From positions 1 to 64,000 of the forward strand of contig CAVXCA010000040.1 of the NCBI GenBank assembly GCA_963759955.1: 64,000 nt of DNA, given 5' to 3'. Positions 44,001 to 52,454 of this stretch are shown here, piece by piece. The translations under genes and the position numbers were made by a program. Origin of the DNA: Roseiarcus sp963759955. GTDB lineage: Bacteria > Pseudomonadota > Alphaproteobacteria > Rhizobiales > Beijerinckiaceae. Below the pieces are notes generated by a model, which had not been told where the DNA came from, ran no database searches, and was given only the letters and a program-made list of their open reading frames with translations. Numbering within the stretch: the stretch's first letter is position 1; each line of letters starts with the position of its first letter.

Positions 44001-44755
44001 GCCGGCGCCCGCTGTGCGACGACGTCTTCGAGCCACCGGCGCACCGCCGCCGGATCGGGAAATGCGCCGGCGACGGCGTGGCTCGATCGACCCACGGAAT
44101 AGGCGAAGCCATGAAGGCTCACGGCGGCCGCGAAACCGACCTCGTCGGTCGCGTCATCGCCGATGAATATCGGAATCCGGCCGGCGAACGGCGCGCGCGC
44201 CATGAAGCGCCGGATCGCGACGCCCTTGTCAAAACCGCGCGCCTTGATCTCATAGACGAGGCTGCCCTCGACGAGCTCCAGATCGAGCGGCGCCTGTTCG
44301 TCGAGGAAACGCCGCAGAGCCTCGCCCAGACGCCCGGCCAGGTTGGGCGCGGCGCGATAATGAACCGCGAAAGAGAAACGCTTGTTCTCGACGAACACGG
44401 CCGGGAACCCCGCCACGACCGCGTTCAAGCGCCGCCACAAGCCGGAGGGAAGCGCCTCGGCCTGCTCGGCGACGACCGCCGACGCCACCGGATCGAAACG
44501 CATCTCGGCGCCGTGAACGCCGCCGGCGCGAACGCGCAAGGGGCGAAACATTCGGTCGAGATCGCTCAAAGTCCGGCCGCTGACCAGCGCCAAGGCGCCT
44601 CCGAGCGCCAACTCGGCTCGCGCGAGGCAAGAAACCAGACCTTCGGGGACGACCACTGCCTGCGGCGACGCGGCGAACTCCAGGAGCGTGCCGTCAACGT
44701 CCAGAAACAGGGCAGTGCGGTCGAGATCAAGAGCGCCGACGACGCGATCGCGCAT
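43997..44755 (-). CDS. otsB: Trehalose-6-phosphate phosphatase
   Basis: A 252-residue HAD-family phosphatase. Motif I is LFLDVDGTLLEFA (nucleophile Asp), motif II LALVSGRTLSDLD, Lys in GFDKGVAIRRFM and motif IV FIGDDATDEVGFAAA. It converts trehalose-6-phosphate to trehalose and is first in the otsB-GH15-otsA operon. An AT-rich stretch at 44775-44820 upstream probably holds the promoter. Confidence 0.95.
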   Translation of the reverse strand: MRDRVVGALDLDRTALFLDVDGTLLEFAASPQAVVVPEGLVSCLARAELALGGALALVSGRTLSDLDRMFRPLRVRAGGVHGAEMRFDPVASAVVAEQAEALPSGLWRRLNAVVAGFPAVFVENKRFSFAVHYRAAPNLAGRLGEALRRFLDEQAPLDLELVEGSLVYEIKARGFDKGVAIRRFMARAPFAGRIPIFIGDDATDEVGFAAAVSLHGFAYSVGRSSHAVAGAFPDPAAVRRWLEDVVAQRAPA

Positions 44756-44964
44756 GGGTTATCTCTTGGGCCTCCCTTGGAAATATTCACTATAGTTAAT
44801 CGTAATATTATCCCTGTTCTTTGTGGCGATTGTTCGACTCTGGCAAGGCGCGGCGCGAAGCGCCGGCGTTCATTGCCGCGCGGCGCTTCATCCTGTTCGC
44901 GATCGGCCATTTAGGGCGTCGATCGAGGGCGCCGGCGGGCGGTTCGCGCTCGCGAGCGCCGCGC
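44756..44964. other. AT-rich intergenic region before otsB
   Basis: The segment at about 44785-44820 (TATTCACTATAGTTAATCGTAATATTATCC on the plus strand in part) is markedly AT-rich against its surroundings and likely holds the ots promoter. No exact -35/-10 pair is proposed. The rest is GC-rich and empty. Confidence 0.4.
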
Positions 44965-45159
44965 CTAGCCCAACAATTTCTTTTCCATTTCCGCCAGCGC
45001 CTTGCCGATTTCGCGCAGGATCAGCTTGTCGGCCGCGGCTTGATCGATTTCCGGAACGTCCCAATCGAAGATCGCGCGGTATTTGTCGACCAGCTTCCTC
45101 ACGTCGGCGTCGATCTGATCGCGATGGTTCGCCAATTCGATTTGTTCGAGGTCCGGCAT
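44965..45159 (-). CDS. Small acidic helical protein, unknown function
   Basis: A 64-residue protein starting MPDLEQIELANHRDQIDADV, with a GAGGAG ribosome-binding site just upstream. It is rich in charged residues and predicted helical, ending ALAEMEKKLLG. No family was recognised. The longer open frame upstream is Arg-rich shadow. The 49-residue membrane peptide gene lies 120 bases upstream on the same strand. Confidence 0.55.
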   Translation of the reverse strand: MPDLEQIELANHRDQIDADVRKLVDKYRAIFDWDVPEIDQAAADKLILREIGKALAEMEKKLLG

Positions 45160-45281
45160 TTGACGACTCCTCTGGAATGCTCTGTCCGAAGCGCGGCCAC
45201 GCTCGCCCTCGCGCCGCCCGCGGTCAAGGCCAACACCGCCGCGGCGATCGGCGGTGCAATCGTCGATCGGCAAAGGTCCGA

Positions 45282-45431
45282 TCACAACGTCTCGACGAGG
45301 CCGATCAACAGCACCGTCGAGACGACCGCCAGCAAGTCGACGAACCCGGCCGCCGTATGGCCGATCGGCTCGACGAGACCGCCGCCGATCGCAAACGCGG
45401 CCGCGCTGACGAGAGCGCTGCCGATAATCAT
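45282..45431 (-). CDS. 49-residue membrane peptide
   Basis: It starts MIIGSALVSAAAFAIGGGLV, preceded by a GAGAGG site. It continues with EPIGHTAAGFVDLL and a second hydrophobic stretch, VVSTVLLIGLVETL. Two short membrane helices around a Gly/Pro turn are likely. No homolog was recognised, so it is supported only by its start context and composition. Confidence 0.4.
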   Translation of the reverse strand: MIIGSALVSAAAFAIGGGLVEPIGHTAAGFVDLLAVVSTVLLIGLVETL

Positions 45432-45606
45432 GGGAACCTCTCACGGTCCCTTGTTTCAGCCCTTTTGGCGCTTCGCGGCGTCGCCCGTCGACAAGATCAA
45501 CGGCGGCGTCGGTCCGCCTGCGACGAAGCGGACCGACCCTTCAGGCGTCGCCTTGGCGAACGCGTCCACCCCGGGAGGATGCGGCGCAACGAACCCGCCT
45601 CACGCC

Positions 45607-45939
45607 TCACGGGCAGATGTCGACGAGATGCCAGCCGAGATAATTGCCCCACTGGTCGTAGACCGGCCGGTACTGGTAGCAGCCGCCGCCGTCGCCGTAA
45701 TAGGGATATCCGGCCGAACCGATGACGGCACCGGCGGCGAGGCCGCCGAGCAAGCCCAATCCAGCGCCGCGCCCAAAGCCGCCGTGCGGGACGACGCCGC
45801 CGTGGGAGAACCCGCCGACGTGCGGCCGGATGGCCATATGGCCCATCGCCGCGGCCGGGCTCGCCGTCGCGACGACGCCGAGGCCTAGAACCAGCGCCGC
45901 CAAAGGCGCGACGATCGCGGACTTCGTGAACTTGCGCAT
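45607..45939 (-). CDS. Gly/His-rich exported protein
   Basis: A 110-residue protein with a clear signal peptide (IVAPLAALVLGLGVVATASPAAA). The mature part has a Gly/His-rich region (HVGGFSHGGVVPHGGFGRGAG) and a C-terminal YYGDGGGCYQYRPVYDQWGNYLGW with two Cys. This resembles many small alphaproteobacterial exported proteins without known function. Confidence 0.7.
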   Translation of the reverse strand: MRKFTKSAIVAPLAALVLGLGVVATASPAAAMGHMAIRPHVGGFSHGGVVPHGGFGRGAGLGLLGGLAAGAVIGSAGYPYYGDGGGCYQYRPVYDQWGNYLGWHLVDICP

Positions 45940-46278
45940 GTTTGATCTCCTTGAACCCGTCGGTGGACCAAAACGGCGCCGCGTAATCGCGATGCGACTG
46001 CGAGCGGCGCCGGCGCCGGAGATTGTCTAGAGGCTCGTCTTCGGCGCGCGGCGGGCGCTCGAGCCGCCTCCTGCCGACGCTCTGCGAGGCGCGCCCGGCG
46101 CCCTGCCGGCTCACGCGACAACGCGGTTCGGCGCAGACGGTCGCCGCAGCGCCGCAGGGCGGCCCGCAGATCGGCCCGCCGCCGACTTCGCCATGCGTGC
46201 AGCAAAGCATAGTGCGGCTTTCGCGCCGTTTGCCGCGAAGTTAACGATTGTTAATCGCCGCCGAGGCCGTGCGAGGGC
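45940..46278. other. Intergenic region upstream of the Gly/His-rich protein
   Basis: About 340 GC-rich bases. The only distinctive feature is TTAACGATTGTTAA at 46241-46254, an inverted repeat. The promoter of the 45607-45939 gene should lie here; no gene was recognised. Confidence 0.4.
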
Positions 46279-46746
46279 TCAGGGCGAGGGCCGGCCATTC
46301 CGCTCGCCCGCGTGGGTGACGCCCCGCTCGACGATTTCCTGCGCGATCGTCATCAGCGCGCTCGCGTTGTTGGGCTTGACGAACACCTTGTCGGCGCCCG
46401 CCCGCCTCGCCGCGACATGGACGGCGTCCTCGGTGGAGGTGGTCAATACGAAGACGGGGATATCCCTGAGCAGGAACGACTCGCGCATCGTCCTGAGAAA
46501 TTTGACGCCGTCGAGTTCGGGCATGTTGAGATCGAGCACCAGCACGTCGGGCAAGCGATCGACGAGATCATGGCTGGAGACGAAGTAGAGCGCGTCGAGT
46601 CCGTTGTCGACATGCTCGAACGCGATCTCGCGCTCGGCGGCGGCTCGAACCTCGTCCAACGCCCGCCGGAACAGGAAGACGTCGTCGGGATCGTCCTCGA
46701 TGAGCACGACCCGGCATTCCCTTCGCTTCGACGCCTCGACCGCCAT
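46279..46746 (-). CDS. Single-domain response regulator
   Basis: A 155-residue receiver-only protein. Acidic pocket residues are VVLIEDDPDDVFLFRRA, the phospho-acceptor Asp is in DVLVLDLNMPELDG, the Thr is in VFVLTTSTED, and the Lys is in KVFVKPNN. There is no output domain. It is of the Rcp1 type that pairs with PAS or phytochrome kinases, and is divergent from the PAS kinase at 46864, sharing a 117-base promoter region. Confidence 0.92.
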   Translation of the reverse strand: MAVEASKRRECRVVLIEDDPDDVFLFRRALDEVRAAAEREIAFEHVDNGLDALYFVSSHDLVDRLPDVLVLDLNMPELDGVKFLRTMRESFLLRDIPVFVLTTSTEDAVHVAARRAGADKVFVKPNNASALMTIAQEIVERGVTHAGERNGRPSP

Positions 46747-46863
46747 GCCGCTTCACCGATTGCCGTTCGTTTCCGCCCACCATATATCCCCGGCGCTCCG
46801 AGCCGCGATCCGCTTGCCGGCAAGGCGTCGCGGCCGGCCAAAACAAGCACCCGAGGCGCCGCC

Positions 46864-47973
46864 ATGCCGACGCACCCCGTAGACCTCGACAGCTTCCGCT
46901 TGGCGGTCGACGCCTCTCCCGCCGCGATGATCATGACCAACCCGGAAGGGGTCATCGCCTTCGCTAACGCGGAAACCGAGCGAATGTTTGGCTACGCCGT
47001 CGAAGCGCTGATCGGACAGTCGATCGACGTTCTCGTTCCCGAGCGTCTGCGCCACGCTCACGCCGGGCTCCGGCGCGGTTTCTTCGCCGCGCCGAGCAAG
47101 CGCCCGATGGGTGCGGGCCGCGATCTCAAGGCGACGCGCAACGACGGAGCGGAATTTCCGGTCGAAATCGCGCTGACGCCGATCGAGACCGATAACGGCC
47201 CGATCGTGCTCGCAACCGTCATCGACATCACCGCGCGGCGCAAGGCCGAGGACGAATTGGCGCAACGGGCGCGCGAACTGGAGCGCGCCAACGAGCGCCT
47301 CGAGCAATTCGCCTACATCGCCTCGCACGATCTCCAGGAGCCGCTGCGCAAGATCGCGGTGTTCGCCGCGCTGTTGGGAGAAGCGGTGGCCAAGTCGAAT
47401 GCGGCGGACATCGCTCGCGCGACCGAGGTCATCGGCGCTTCGGCGACGCGCGCGCGCCAGCTCGTCGACAATCTCCTCACCTTCTCGCGCGCGATCAACG
47501 ACGAGAGCGCGCCGCAGCCGCTCGCCCTGCGCGAGGAGATCGGGCTCGCCTTGACCGATTTGTCGCAAGCGATCGAAGAAAGCGGTGCGCGGATCGTCGT
47601 CGACGCGCATGACGTGGTCGTCGACGCCGACCGAGCGCAATTCGCCCGCCTGCTGCAGAACGTCGTCGCCAACGCGATCAAGTACCGCAAGCCGGGCCGA
47701 GCGCCGACCATCGCCATTTCGGTCGAGCGGGTCGAGCCGTCCGCCGCCCGGCTGGCGATTTCGGACGACGGCATCGGCTTCGACGAACGCTACGCCAAGG
47801 AGATATTCGAGCCGTTCAAGCGCCTCCACGGCGCCAAGGATTATCCGGGAACCGGCATCGGACTGGCGATCTGCAAGACCATCGCGGAGCGCTACGGATG
47901 GACGATCTCGGTCGCCTCGCAGCCCGGCGAGGGCTCGACCTTCTTCGTCACGTTTCCATCGGTCGCGCAATGA
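46864..47973 (+). CDS. PAS-domain sensor histidine kinase
   Basis: A 369-residue soluble kinase with no membrane segment. A PAS domain (~10-125: SPAAMIMTNPEGVIAFANAETERMFGY) is followed by a short coiled coil, then HisKA with the phosphorylated His in YIASHDLQEPLRKIAVF. The HATPase has N-box NVVANAIKYRKPG, G1 ISDDGIGFDERYAKEIFEPF and G2 YPGTGIGLAICKTI. Likely phosphorylates the divergent response regulator. Confidence 0.93.
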   Translation: MPTHPVDLDSFRLAVDASPAAMIMTNPEGVIAFANAETERMFGYAVEALIGQSIDVLVPERLRHAHAGLRRGFFAAPSKRPMGAGRDLKATRNDGAEFPVEIALTPIETDNGPIVLATVIDITARRKAEDELAQRARELERANERLEQFAYIASHDLQEPLRKIAVFAALLGEAVAKSNAADIARATEVIGASATRARQLVDNLLTFSRAINDESAPQPLALREEIGLALTDLSQAIEESGARIVVDAHDVVVDADRAQFARLLQNVVANAIKYRKPGRAPTIAISVERVEPSAARLAISDDGIGFDERYAKEIFEPFKRLHGAKDYPGTGIGLAICKTIAERYGWTISVASQPGEGSTFFVTFPSVAQ

Positions 47974-48055
47974 GGGGGAGGACGGCGCCACGGGTCGAAC
48001 CGTGCATGGTGGAGGGATCACTTCGACCCTGACCGGGCGAACCTGTCTCTTTTCG

Positions 48056-48083
48056 TTGACAGCGGAGAAATGTCTCCTATACA
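48056..48083 (+). promoter_or_regulatory. Sigma70-type promoter of the HigBA-like module
   Basis: TTGACA (48056-48061) and TATACA (48078-48083), 16 bases apart, about 7 bases before the toxin ATG. TGTCTC repeats at 48044-48049 and 48071-48076 and an AGACAG half-site at 48085-48090 surround it and are plausible antitoxin operators. Confidence 0.55.
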
Positions 48084-48089
48084 AGACAG

Positions 48090-48395
48090 ATGATCGAAGT
48101 TCGTCAGACGGCGGTTTTTCGCGACTGGCTCGACAGCCTGACGGACGAACGGGCATCGGAGCGGATCGCTCAACGCCTTGTCCGTCTGCAAGCCGGCCTG
48201 TTCGGCGACGTTCGATCGGTCGGCGGCGGAGTCAGCGAACTTCGCGTCGATTATGGCCCGGGCTATCGCGTCTATTTCGCGCGGCGAGGCCGCACGATCG
48301 TCGTTCTGCTTTGCGGCGGCGACAAGCGCACGCAGGCGCGGGACATCAAGGCCGCCAAAGTCATGGCCGCCGAAATCAAGGACCTCATGCAATGA
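48090..48395 (+). CDS. HigB/RelE-type toxin
   Basis: A 101-residue putative mRNA interferase of the phage-derived Gp49/HigB type. It reads MIEVRQTAVFRDWLDSLTDERA, with GGGVSELRVDYGPGYRVYFARRG and LLCGGDKRTQARDIKAAK. The conserved L-R-x2-Y-GPGYRVYF and GGDK-x-Q-x2-DI patterns are diagnostic for addiction-module killer proteins. Its stop overlaps the antitoxin as ATGA. Confidence 0.9.
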   Translation: MIEVRQTAVFRDWLDSLTDERASERIAQRLVRLQAGLFGDVRSVGGGVSELRVDYGPGYRVYFARRGRTIVVLLCGGDKRTQARDIKAAKVMAAEIKDLMQ

Positions 48396-48676
48396 CCCTC
48401 GAAACGCTTCCTTTCGACGCAGCGAAATATCTGGCGAGCCGGCAGTCACAAGCGGAACTGATCGCCGACGCGCTGGAGAGCGGCGAGGCCGCCTATATCG
48501 CCGCAGCGCTCGGCGTCGTCGCACGCGCTCGCGGCATGGCCGAAGTCGCCCGCGAGGCCGGCGTCACCCGGTCGTCGCTCTACAAGGCGCTTAGCGAAAA
48601 CGGCGATCCGCAATTGACGACGCTGCTCGGCGTCATGAAGGCGCTGGGGCTCAAACTGACGGTGGCGCCGGCATAA
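48392..48676 (+). CDS. HigA-type antitoxin
   Basis: A 94-residue protein with the HTH MAEVAREAGVTRSSLYKALSENGDPQLTTLLGVMKALGLKL. The Y-K-A-L-S-x2-G-x-P motif is typical of antitoxins paired with HigB-type killers. The ATG overlaps the toxin stop. Likely neutralises the toxin and represses the promoter. Confidence 0.9.
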   Translation: MTLETLPFDAAKYLASRQSQAELIADALESGEAAYIAAALGVVARARGMAEVAREAGVTRSSLYKALSENGDPQLTTLLGVMKALGLKLTVAPA

Positions 48677-48913
48677 CAATGAAGGGCGCCGGCGCCGCGA
48701 CGGGGCTTTGGCCACGAAGGCGAACGCGCGGCATTTGTCCGGTTGCGCCTTCAGTGAAGGAACCGCTTGCAACAAACTGATTTAATTGAAAATATCGACA
48801 GGATACCATCGAAGGCCGCGTGCAAGGCTCGGCAAAACCCAAATCTTCGCTAATAAAGTTTATAACTGTTTCTAATTTATTATAATCGCGTACAAAACAC
48901 TCGCTTGCATCCC
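48677..48913. other. Spacer between higA-like gene and matB
   Basis: About 240 bases, turning AT-rich at 48775-48900. It lies between convergent genes. No clear terminator hairpin or gene was seen. Confidence 0.4.
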
Positions 48914-50431
48914 CTACCCGCCATAAATCCCCTTGTAGGTCTCCCGCAGCGCCGCCTTCTGCACTTTGCCCATCGCGTTGCGCGGCAGCGCGTCGACGAA
49001 GATCACGCGCTTGGGCGCCTTGTAGCGCGCGAGACGCCCTTCCAGAGCGGCGAGCACGCCGGTCTCGCTCAACATCGCGCCAGGCGTCGGCACGACGATC
49101 GCGGTGACGCCTTCGCCGAAGTCGGGATGGGGAACGCCGATCACCGCGCTTTCGGCGACGCCGGGGATGGCGTCGATCTCGCCCTCGATCTCCTTGGGGT
49201 AGACGTTGAACCCGCCGGAGATGACGAGGTCCTTGGCGCGGCCGACGATATGCACGTAGCCGTCGGCGTCGACCATGCCGAGATCGCCGGTGATGAAGAA
49301 GCCGTCGGGGCGGAATTCGCTCGCGGTCTTTTCCGGCATCCGCCAATAGCCCTTGAAGACGTTGGGGCCCTTGACCTCGATGACGCCGACCGCGCCTCTC
49401 GCCAGCGCCGCGCCGGTATCGGGATCGGCGATGCGCAAGCTGACCCCCGGCAGGGGAAAGCCGACCGTGCCGGCGCGCCGCTCGCCCTCGTAGGGGTTCG
49501 ACGTGATCATGTTGGTCTCGGTCATGCCGTAGCGCTCGAGGATGGCGTGGCCGGTCCTTTCGCGCCAAAGCCGGTGGGTTTCGTCGAGCAGCGGCGCCGA
49601 GCCGCTGACGAACAGCCGCATGTGGGCGGTCGCCTCGCGGGTGAGGCCGGGATGGTCGATGAGGCGGGTGTAGAACGTCGGCACCCCCATCAGCGAGGTC
49701 GCGCGCGGCATGGCGGCGACGATCGCGTCGGCGTCGAAGCGCGGCTGGAAGATCATCGTCGCGCCGGCGAGCAGCGCGACGTTGGTGGCGACGAACAGCC
49801 CGTGGGTATGGAAGACTGGCAGCGCGTGGATCAGAACGTCGTCCGCAGTGAAGCGCCAGAGGTCGGTGAGGACGCCGGCGTTGGAGGCGAGATTTTCGTG
49901 CGTCAGCATCGCGCCCTTCGAGCGCCCCGTGGTGCCCGAGGTGTAGAGAATGGCGGCCAGATCGTCGGGCGCGCGCGGAACCGTCGCGAACTCGGGCGAG
50001 GCCGCCGCGATTGCGTCGGCGAACGTGCCCTCGCGCTTGGCCCCCAGGCTCTCCACCGCGTTCAGGCCGAGCTTGGCGGCGAGTTCGCGCAGAGGCGCGA
50101 GCGAAGCCGGCCGGCCGATGGTCAGCGCCGGCCCGGCGTCGGAGAGGAAATATTCGAGTTCGGCGAGCGTGTAGGCGGTGTTGAGCGGCAGCAGCGCGGC
50201 GCCCGCCTTCAGGCAGGCGAGCGCGAGCACGATCATGTCGGGCGACTTGTCGATCTGCACGGCGACGCGGTCGCCCGGCTCGACGCCGAGATCGGCCAGC
50301 GCCCGCGCGGCGCGGCGCGCGCGCTCGAACAGGGCGCCGTAGGTCAGCGACATCCCGTCCGGCGCGTCGAAAGCGAGCTTGTCGAGGCGCGGCGCGCGCT
50401 TGAGAAAGAGGTCGAACAGATTGGCTGACAT
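48914..50431 (-). CDS. matB: Malonyl-CoA synthetase
   Basis: A 505-residue adenylate-forming enzyme that activates malonate with CoA. Motifs: AAILYTSGTTGRSKGAMLTH (P-loop), ERYGMTETNMITSNPYEGERRAG, FFITGDLGMVDADGYVHIVGRAKDLVISGG and the C-terminal Lys in PRNAMGKVQK. The RYGMTET and ERRAGTVG segments are typical of MatB rather than acetyl-CoA synthetase. The ATG at 50431 (MSANLFDLF) fits the family N-terminus. Confidence 0.88.
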   Translation of the reverse strand: MSANLFDLFLKRAPRLDKLAFDAPDGMSLTYGALFERARRAARALADLGVEPGDRVAVQIDKSPDMIVLALACLKAGAALLPLNTAYTLAELEYFLSDAGPALTIGRPASLAPLRELAAKLGLNAVESLGAKREGTFADAIAAASPEFATVPRAPDDLAAILYTSGTTGRSKGAMLTHENLASNAGVLTDLWRFTADDVLIHALPVFHTHGLFVATNVALLAGATMIFQPRFDADAIVAAMPRATSLMGVPTFYTRLIDHPGLTREATAHMRLFVSGSAPLLDETHRLWRERTGHAILERYGMTETNMITSNPYEGERRAGTVGFPLPGVSLRIADPDTGAALARGAVGVIEVKGPNVFKGYWRMPEKTASEFRPDGFFITGDLGMVDADGYVHIVGRAKDLVISGGFNVYPKEIEGEIDAIPGVAESAVIGVPHPDFGEGVTAIVVPTPGAMLSETGVLAALEGRLARYKAPKRVIFVDALPRNAMGKVQKAALRETYKGIYGG

Positions 50432-50678
50432 GAAGGTTCGCTCACACTTTCTCTTCTGTGTTGACGAATCAGGCGCGGCGGGCGCTGATGCACGCCGCCG
50501 ATCCCCTTGGGCTCGGCGCTTTGCGGCCTTGCCTTGGATCAAGGGCGGTCGTAAGCGGCGCGAGTATAGCGGTCGCGCCGCGCGGCGCCAGGGCGTAAGG
50601 GTCGGCGCGCCGACGCGTCTCGCTCCAAGGGCGCCGCGCCGGCGTTGGCGGCGGCGTCAAATGCGGGAGGCGCACTCC

Positions 50679-51452
50679 ATGTCGGTCAAAGAAAAACTGT
50701 TGCGCTCCGCAATCGTCGCGCAATGCCGGGCGCTCAACGCCTCCGGCCTCAATCAGGGAATGGCGGGCAACATCTCGGCGCGCCTCGACGATGCGCTCGT
50801 CATCACGCCGAGCGCGATCCCCTATGACGTCCTGCGGCCGGAGATGCTCGCGGTGATGCCGCTGAGCGGCGAATACGGCGCCTGGTCGGGCCCGCTGAAG
50901 CCGTCGAGCGAATGGCGCTTCCACCTCGACATCATGCGCGCGCGGCCCGACATCGGCGCCATCGTCCATAGCCACCCGCCCTATTGCACCACCCTGGCGA
51001 TGCTCAACCGGCCGATCCTCGCCGCCCACTACATGATCGCGCTGTTCGGCGGTCCCGTCATCGAGTGCGCGAAATACGCGCCCTACGGCACCAAGGAGCT
51101 GTCGGACGTCGCGATCGCCGCCCTCGGCGACCGCCACGGCGCGCTGCTCGGCAATCACGGCGCGATCGCCACCGGCGCGACCCTGGAAAGCGCGATGTAC
51201 CGGGCGGTGGAAATGGAGGCGCTGGCGCGCATGTACTATCTCGCCATCGCGGTCGGCCGGCCGGCGATCCTGTCGGACGAGGAGGTCGCGCGCATCGTCG
51301 AGCGCTTCAAGACTTACGGCGGCGGCATCGACGCGCCAAAGGCGCAGCCGCCGATCAAGAAGCGCGCCCGCGGCAAGGCCGCGGCGACGAAGCGCGGGGC
51401 GAAGAAGAAGGCGACGCGCAAGAAGGCGAGCGGGGCCGTCGCGCGGAAATAG
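50679..51452 (+). CDS. Class II aldolase/adducin-family protein with basic C-terminal tail
   Basis: A 257-residue protein. Residues 1-215 form a class II (fuculose-phosphate-type) aldolase: NQGMAGNISAR, a Zn-binding HSHPPYCTTLA and LLGNHGAIATG. The last ~40 residues are a Lys/Ala/Arg tail (KKRARGKAAATKRGAKKKAT...), resembling histone H1-like tails, not usual in this family. The ATG at 50679 is chosen for the GGGAGG site 8 bases upstream. Substrate unknown. Confidence 0.85.
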   Translation: MSVKEKLLRSAIVAQCRALNASGLNQGMAGNISARLDDALVITPSAIPYDVLRPEMLAVMPLSGEYGAWSGPLKPSSEWRFHLDIMRARPDIGAIVHSHPPYCTTLAMLNRPILAAHYMIALFGGPVIECAKYAPYGTKELSDVAIAALGDRHGALLGNHGAIATGATLESAMYRAVEMEALARMYYLAIAVGRPAILSDEEVARIVERFKTYGGGIDAPKAQPPIKKRARGKAAATKRGAKKKATRKKASGAVARK

Positions 51453-51459
51453 CGGCCGC

Positions 51460-52383
51460 TCACCCGCCCCCGCGCGCCATCAGCAGTTGCGCGGCGACCG
51501 AGGCGGCGATCACCGCCGGGTCCTTGCCTTCGATGCCCGGTAGGCCGATCGGGCAGACGAGCTTGGCGATCGTCGCCTCCCCGTGGCCAGCCGCGCGCAA
51601 CTGGCTGACGAAGCGCGCGCGCTTGGTCGCCGAGCCGATCAGCCCGACGAAGGCGAAGCGGTCCTGGCGTAGCGCCTCGGCGACGATGGCGAGATCGAGC
51701 GGATGAGAGTGCGTCATCACCGCGATCAGCGCGCGGTCGGGGGCGGCGGCGAGCTCGCTCGGCGGCTCGCTCGCATGAACGAGTTTCGCGTTGGCCGGCG
51801 CGCGCTCGGGAAAGGCGCCTTCGCGCGAGTCGATCCAGCGCACCGCGAACGGCAAGGGCGCCAGCGCCAGCGCGAGCGCGCGCCCGACGTGGCCGGCGCC
51901 GAAGAGGTAGAGCGAGATCGCGGCGTCGCCGAATTCTTCGCGCCAGGCGCCGGCGGCGAGCGGCGCCTCCTCGCCCGCGATCCTCCGCTCGACGTGCCCG
52001 TCCGTCGCGGTCCGCGCGACGACGGCGAAGCGGCCGGCGCGTTCCGCGGCCGCAAGCGACGCCAGCGCTTCGCGGTCGCGCGCGTCGAAAGTCTCGATGC
52101 GCCACTCGACCCGCCCGCCGCAGCATTGGCCGAGCTCGGGGCCGAGCGTGACGACGCGGCGCAGCGCCGCCCCGCGCCCGGCGTCGAGCGCGCCGCGCGC
52201 CTCGGCGAGCGCCCGCCATTCCATTTCGCCGCCGCCGATCGAGCCGTGAAAGCCCCCCGAGGGACGCACGACCATCCGCGCCCCCGCCCCGCGCGGGCTC
52301 GACCCTTCGGTCTTGACGAGGCTGACCAGCGCGGCGGCGCCTTCGGCCTCGATCGATTCAATGAGACGGCGAAACGGCTGCAT
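51460..52383 (-). CDS. xdhC: Xanthine dehydrogenase accessory protein XdhC
   Basis: A 307-residue molybdenum-cofactor sulfuration/insertion chaperone. The N-terminal XdhC domain has LVSLVKTEGSSPRGAGARM and LGQCCGGRVEW (conserved Cys). The C-terminal Rossmann domain includes LYLFGAGHVGRALALALA and VGLIGSATKRARF. It is codirectional with xdhA and xdhB but separated from xdhB by darTG. The start MQPFRRLI at 52383 is chosen; an upstream ATG at 52437 is possible. Confidence 0.92.
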   Translation of the reverse strand: MQPFRRLIESIEAEGAAALVSLVKTEGSSPRGAGARMVVRPSGGFHGSIGGGEMEWRALAEARGALDAGRGAALRRVVTLGPELGQCCGGRVEWRIETFDARDREALASLAAAERAGRFAVVARTATDGHVERRIAGEEAPLAAGAWREEFGDAAISLYLFGAGHVGRALALALAPLPFAVRWIDSREGAFPERAPANAKLVHASEPPSELAAAPDRALIAVMTHSHPLDLAIVAEALRQDRFAFVGLIGSATKRARFVSQLRAAGHGEATIAKLVCPIGLPGIEGKDPAVIAASVAAQLLMARGGG

Positions 52384-52454
52384 GGCGCGCCTGATGGGGA
52401 CGACGCGGTCGACCTCTAGGTTGGCCCCCCGTGCCACTTCGGAAGTGTCGCCCT

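Noticed and set aside
46241..46254. TTAA-N6-TTAA, similar to a CtrA site
   Set aside because: The CtrA consensus spacing is seven bases, and no cell-cycle gene is adjacent.
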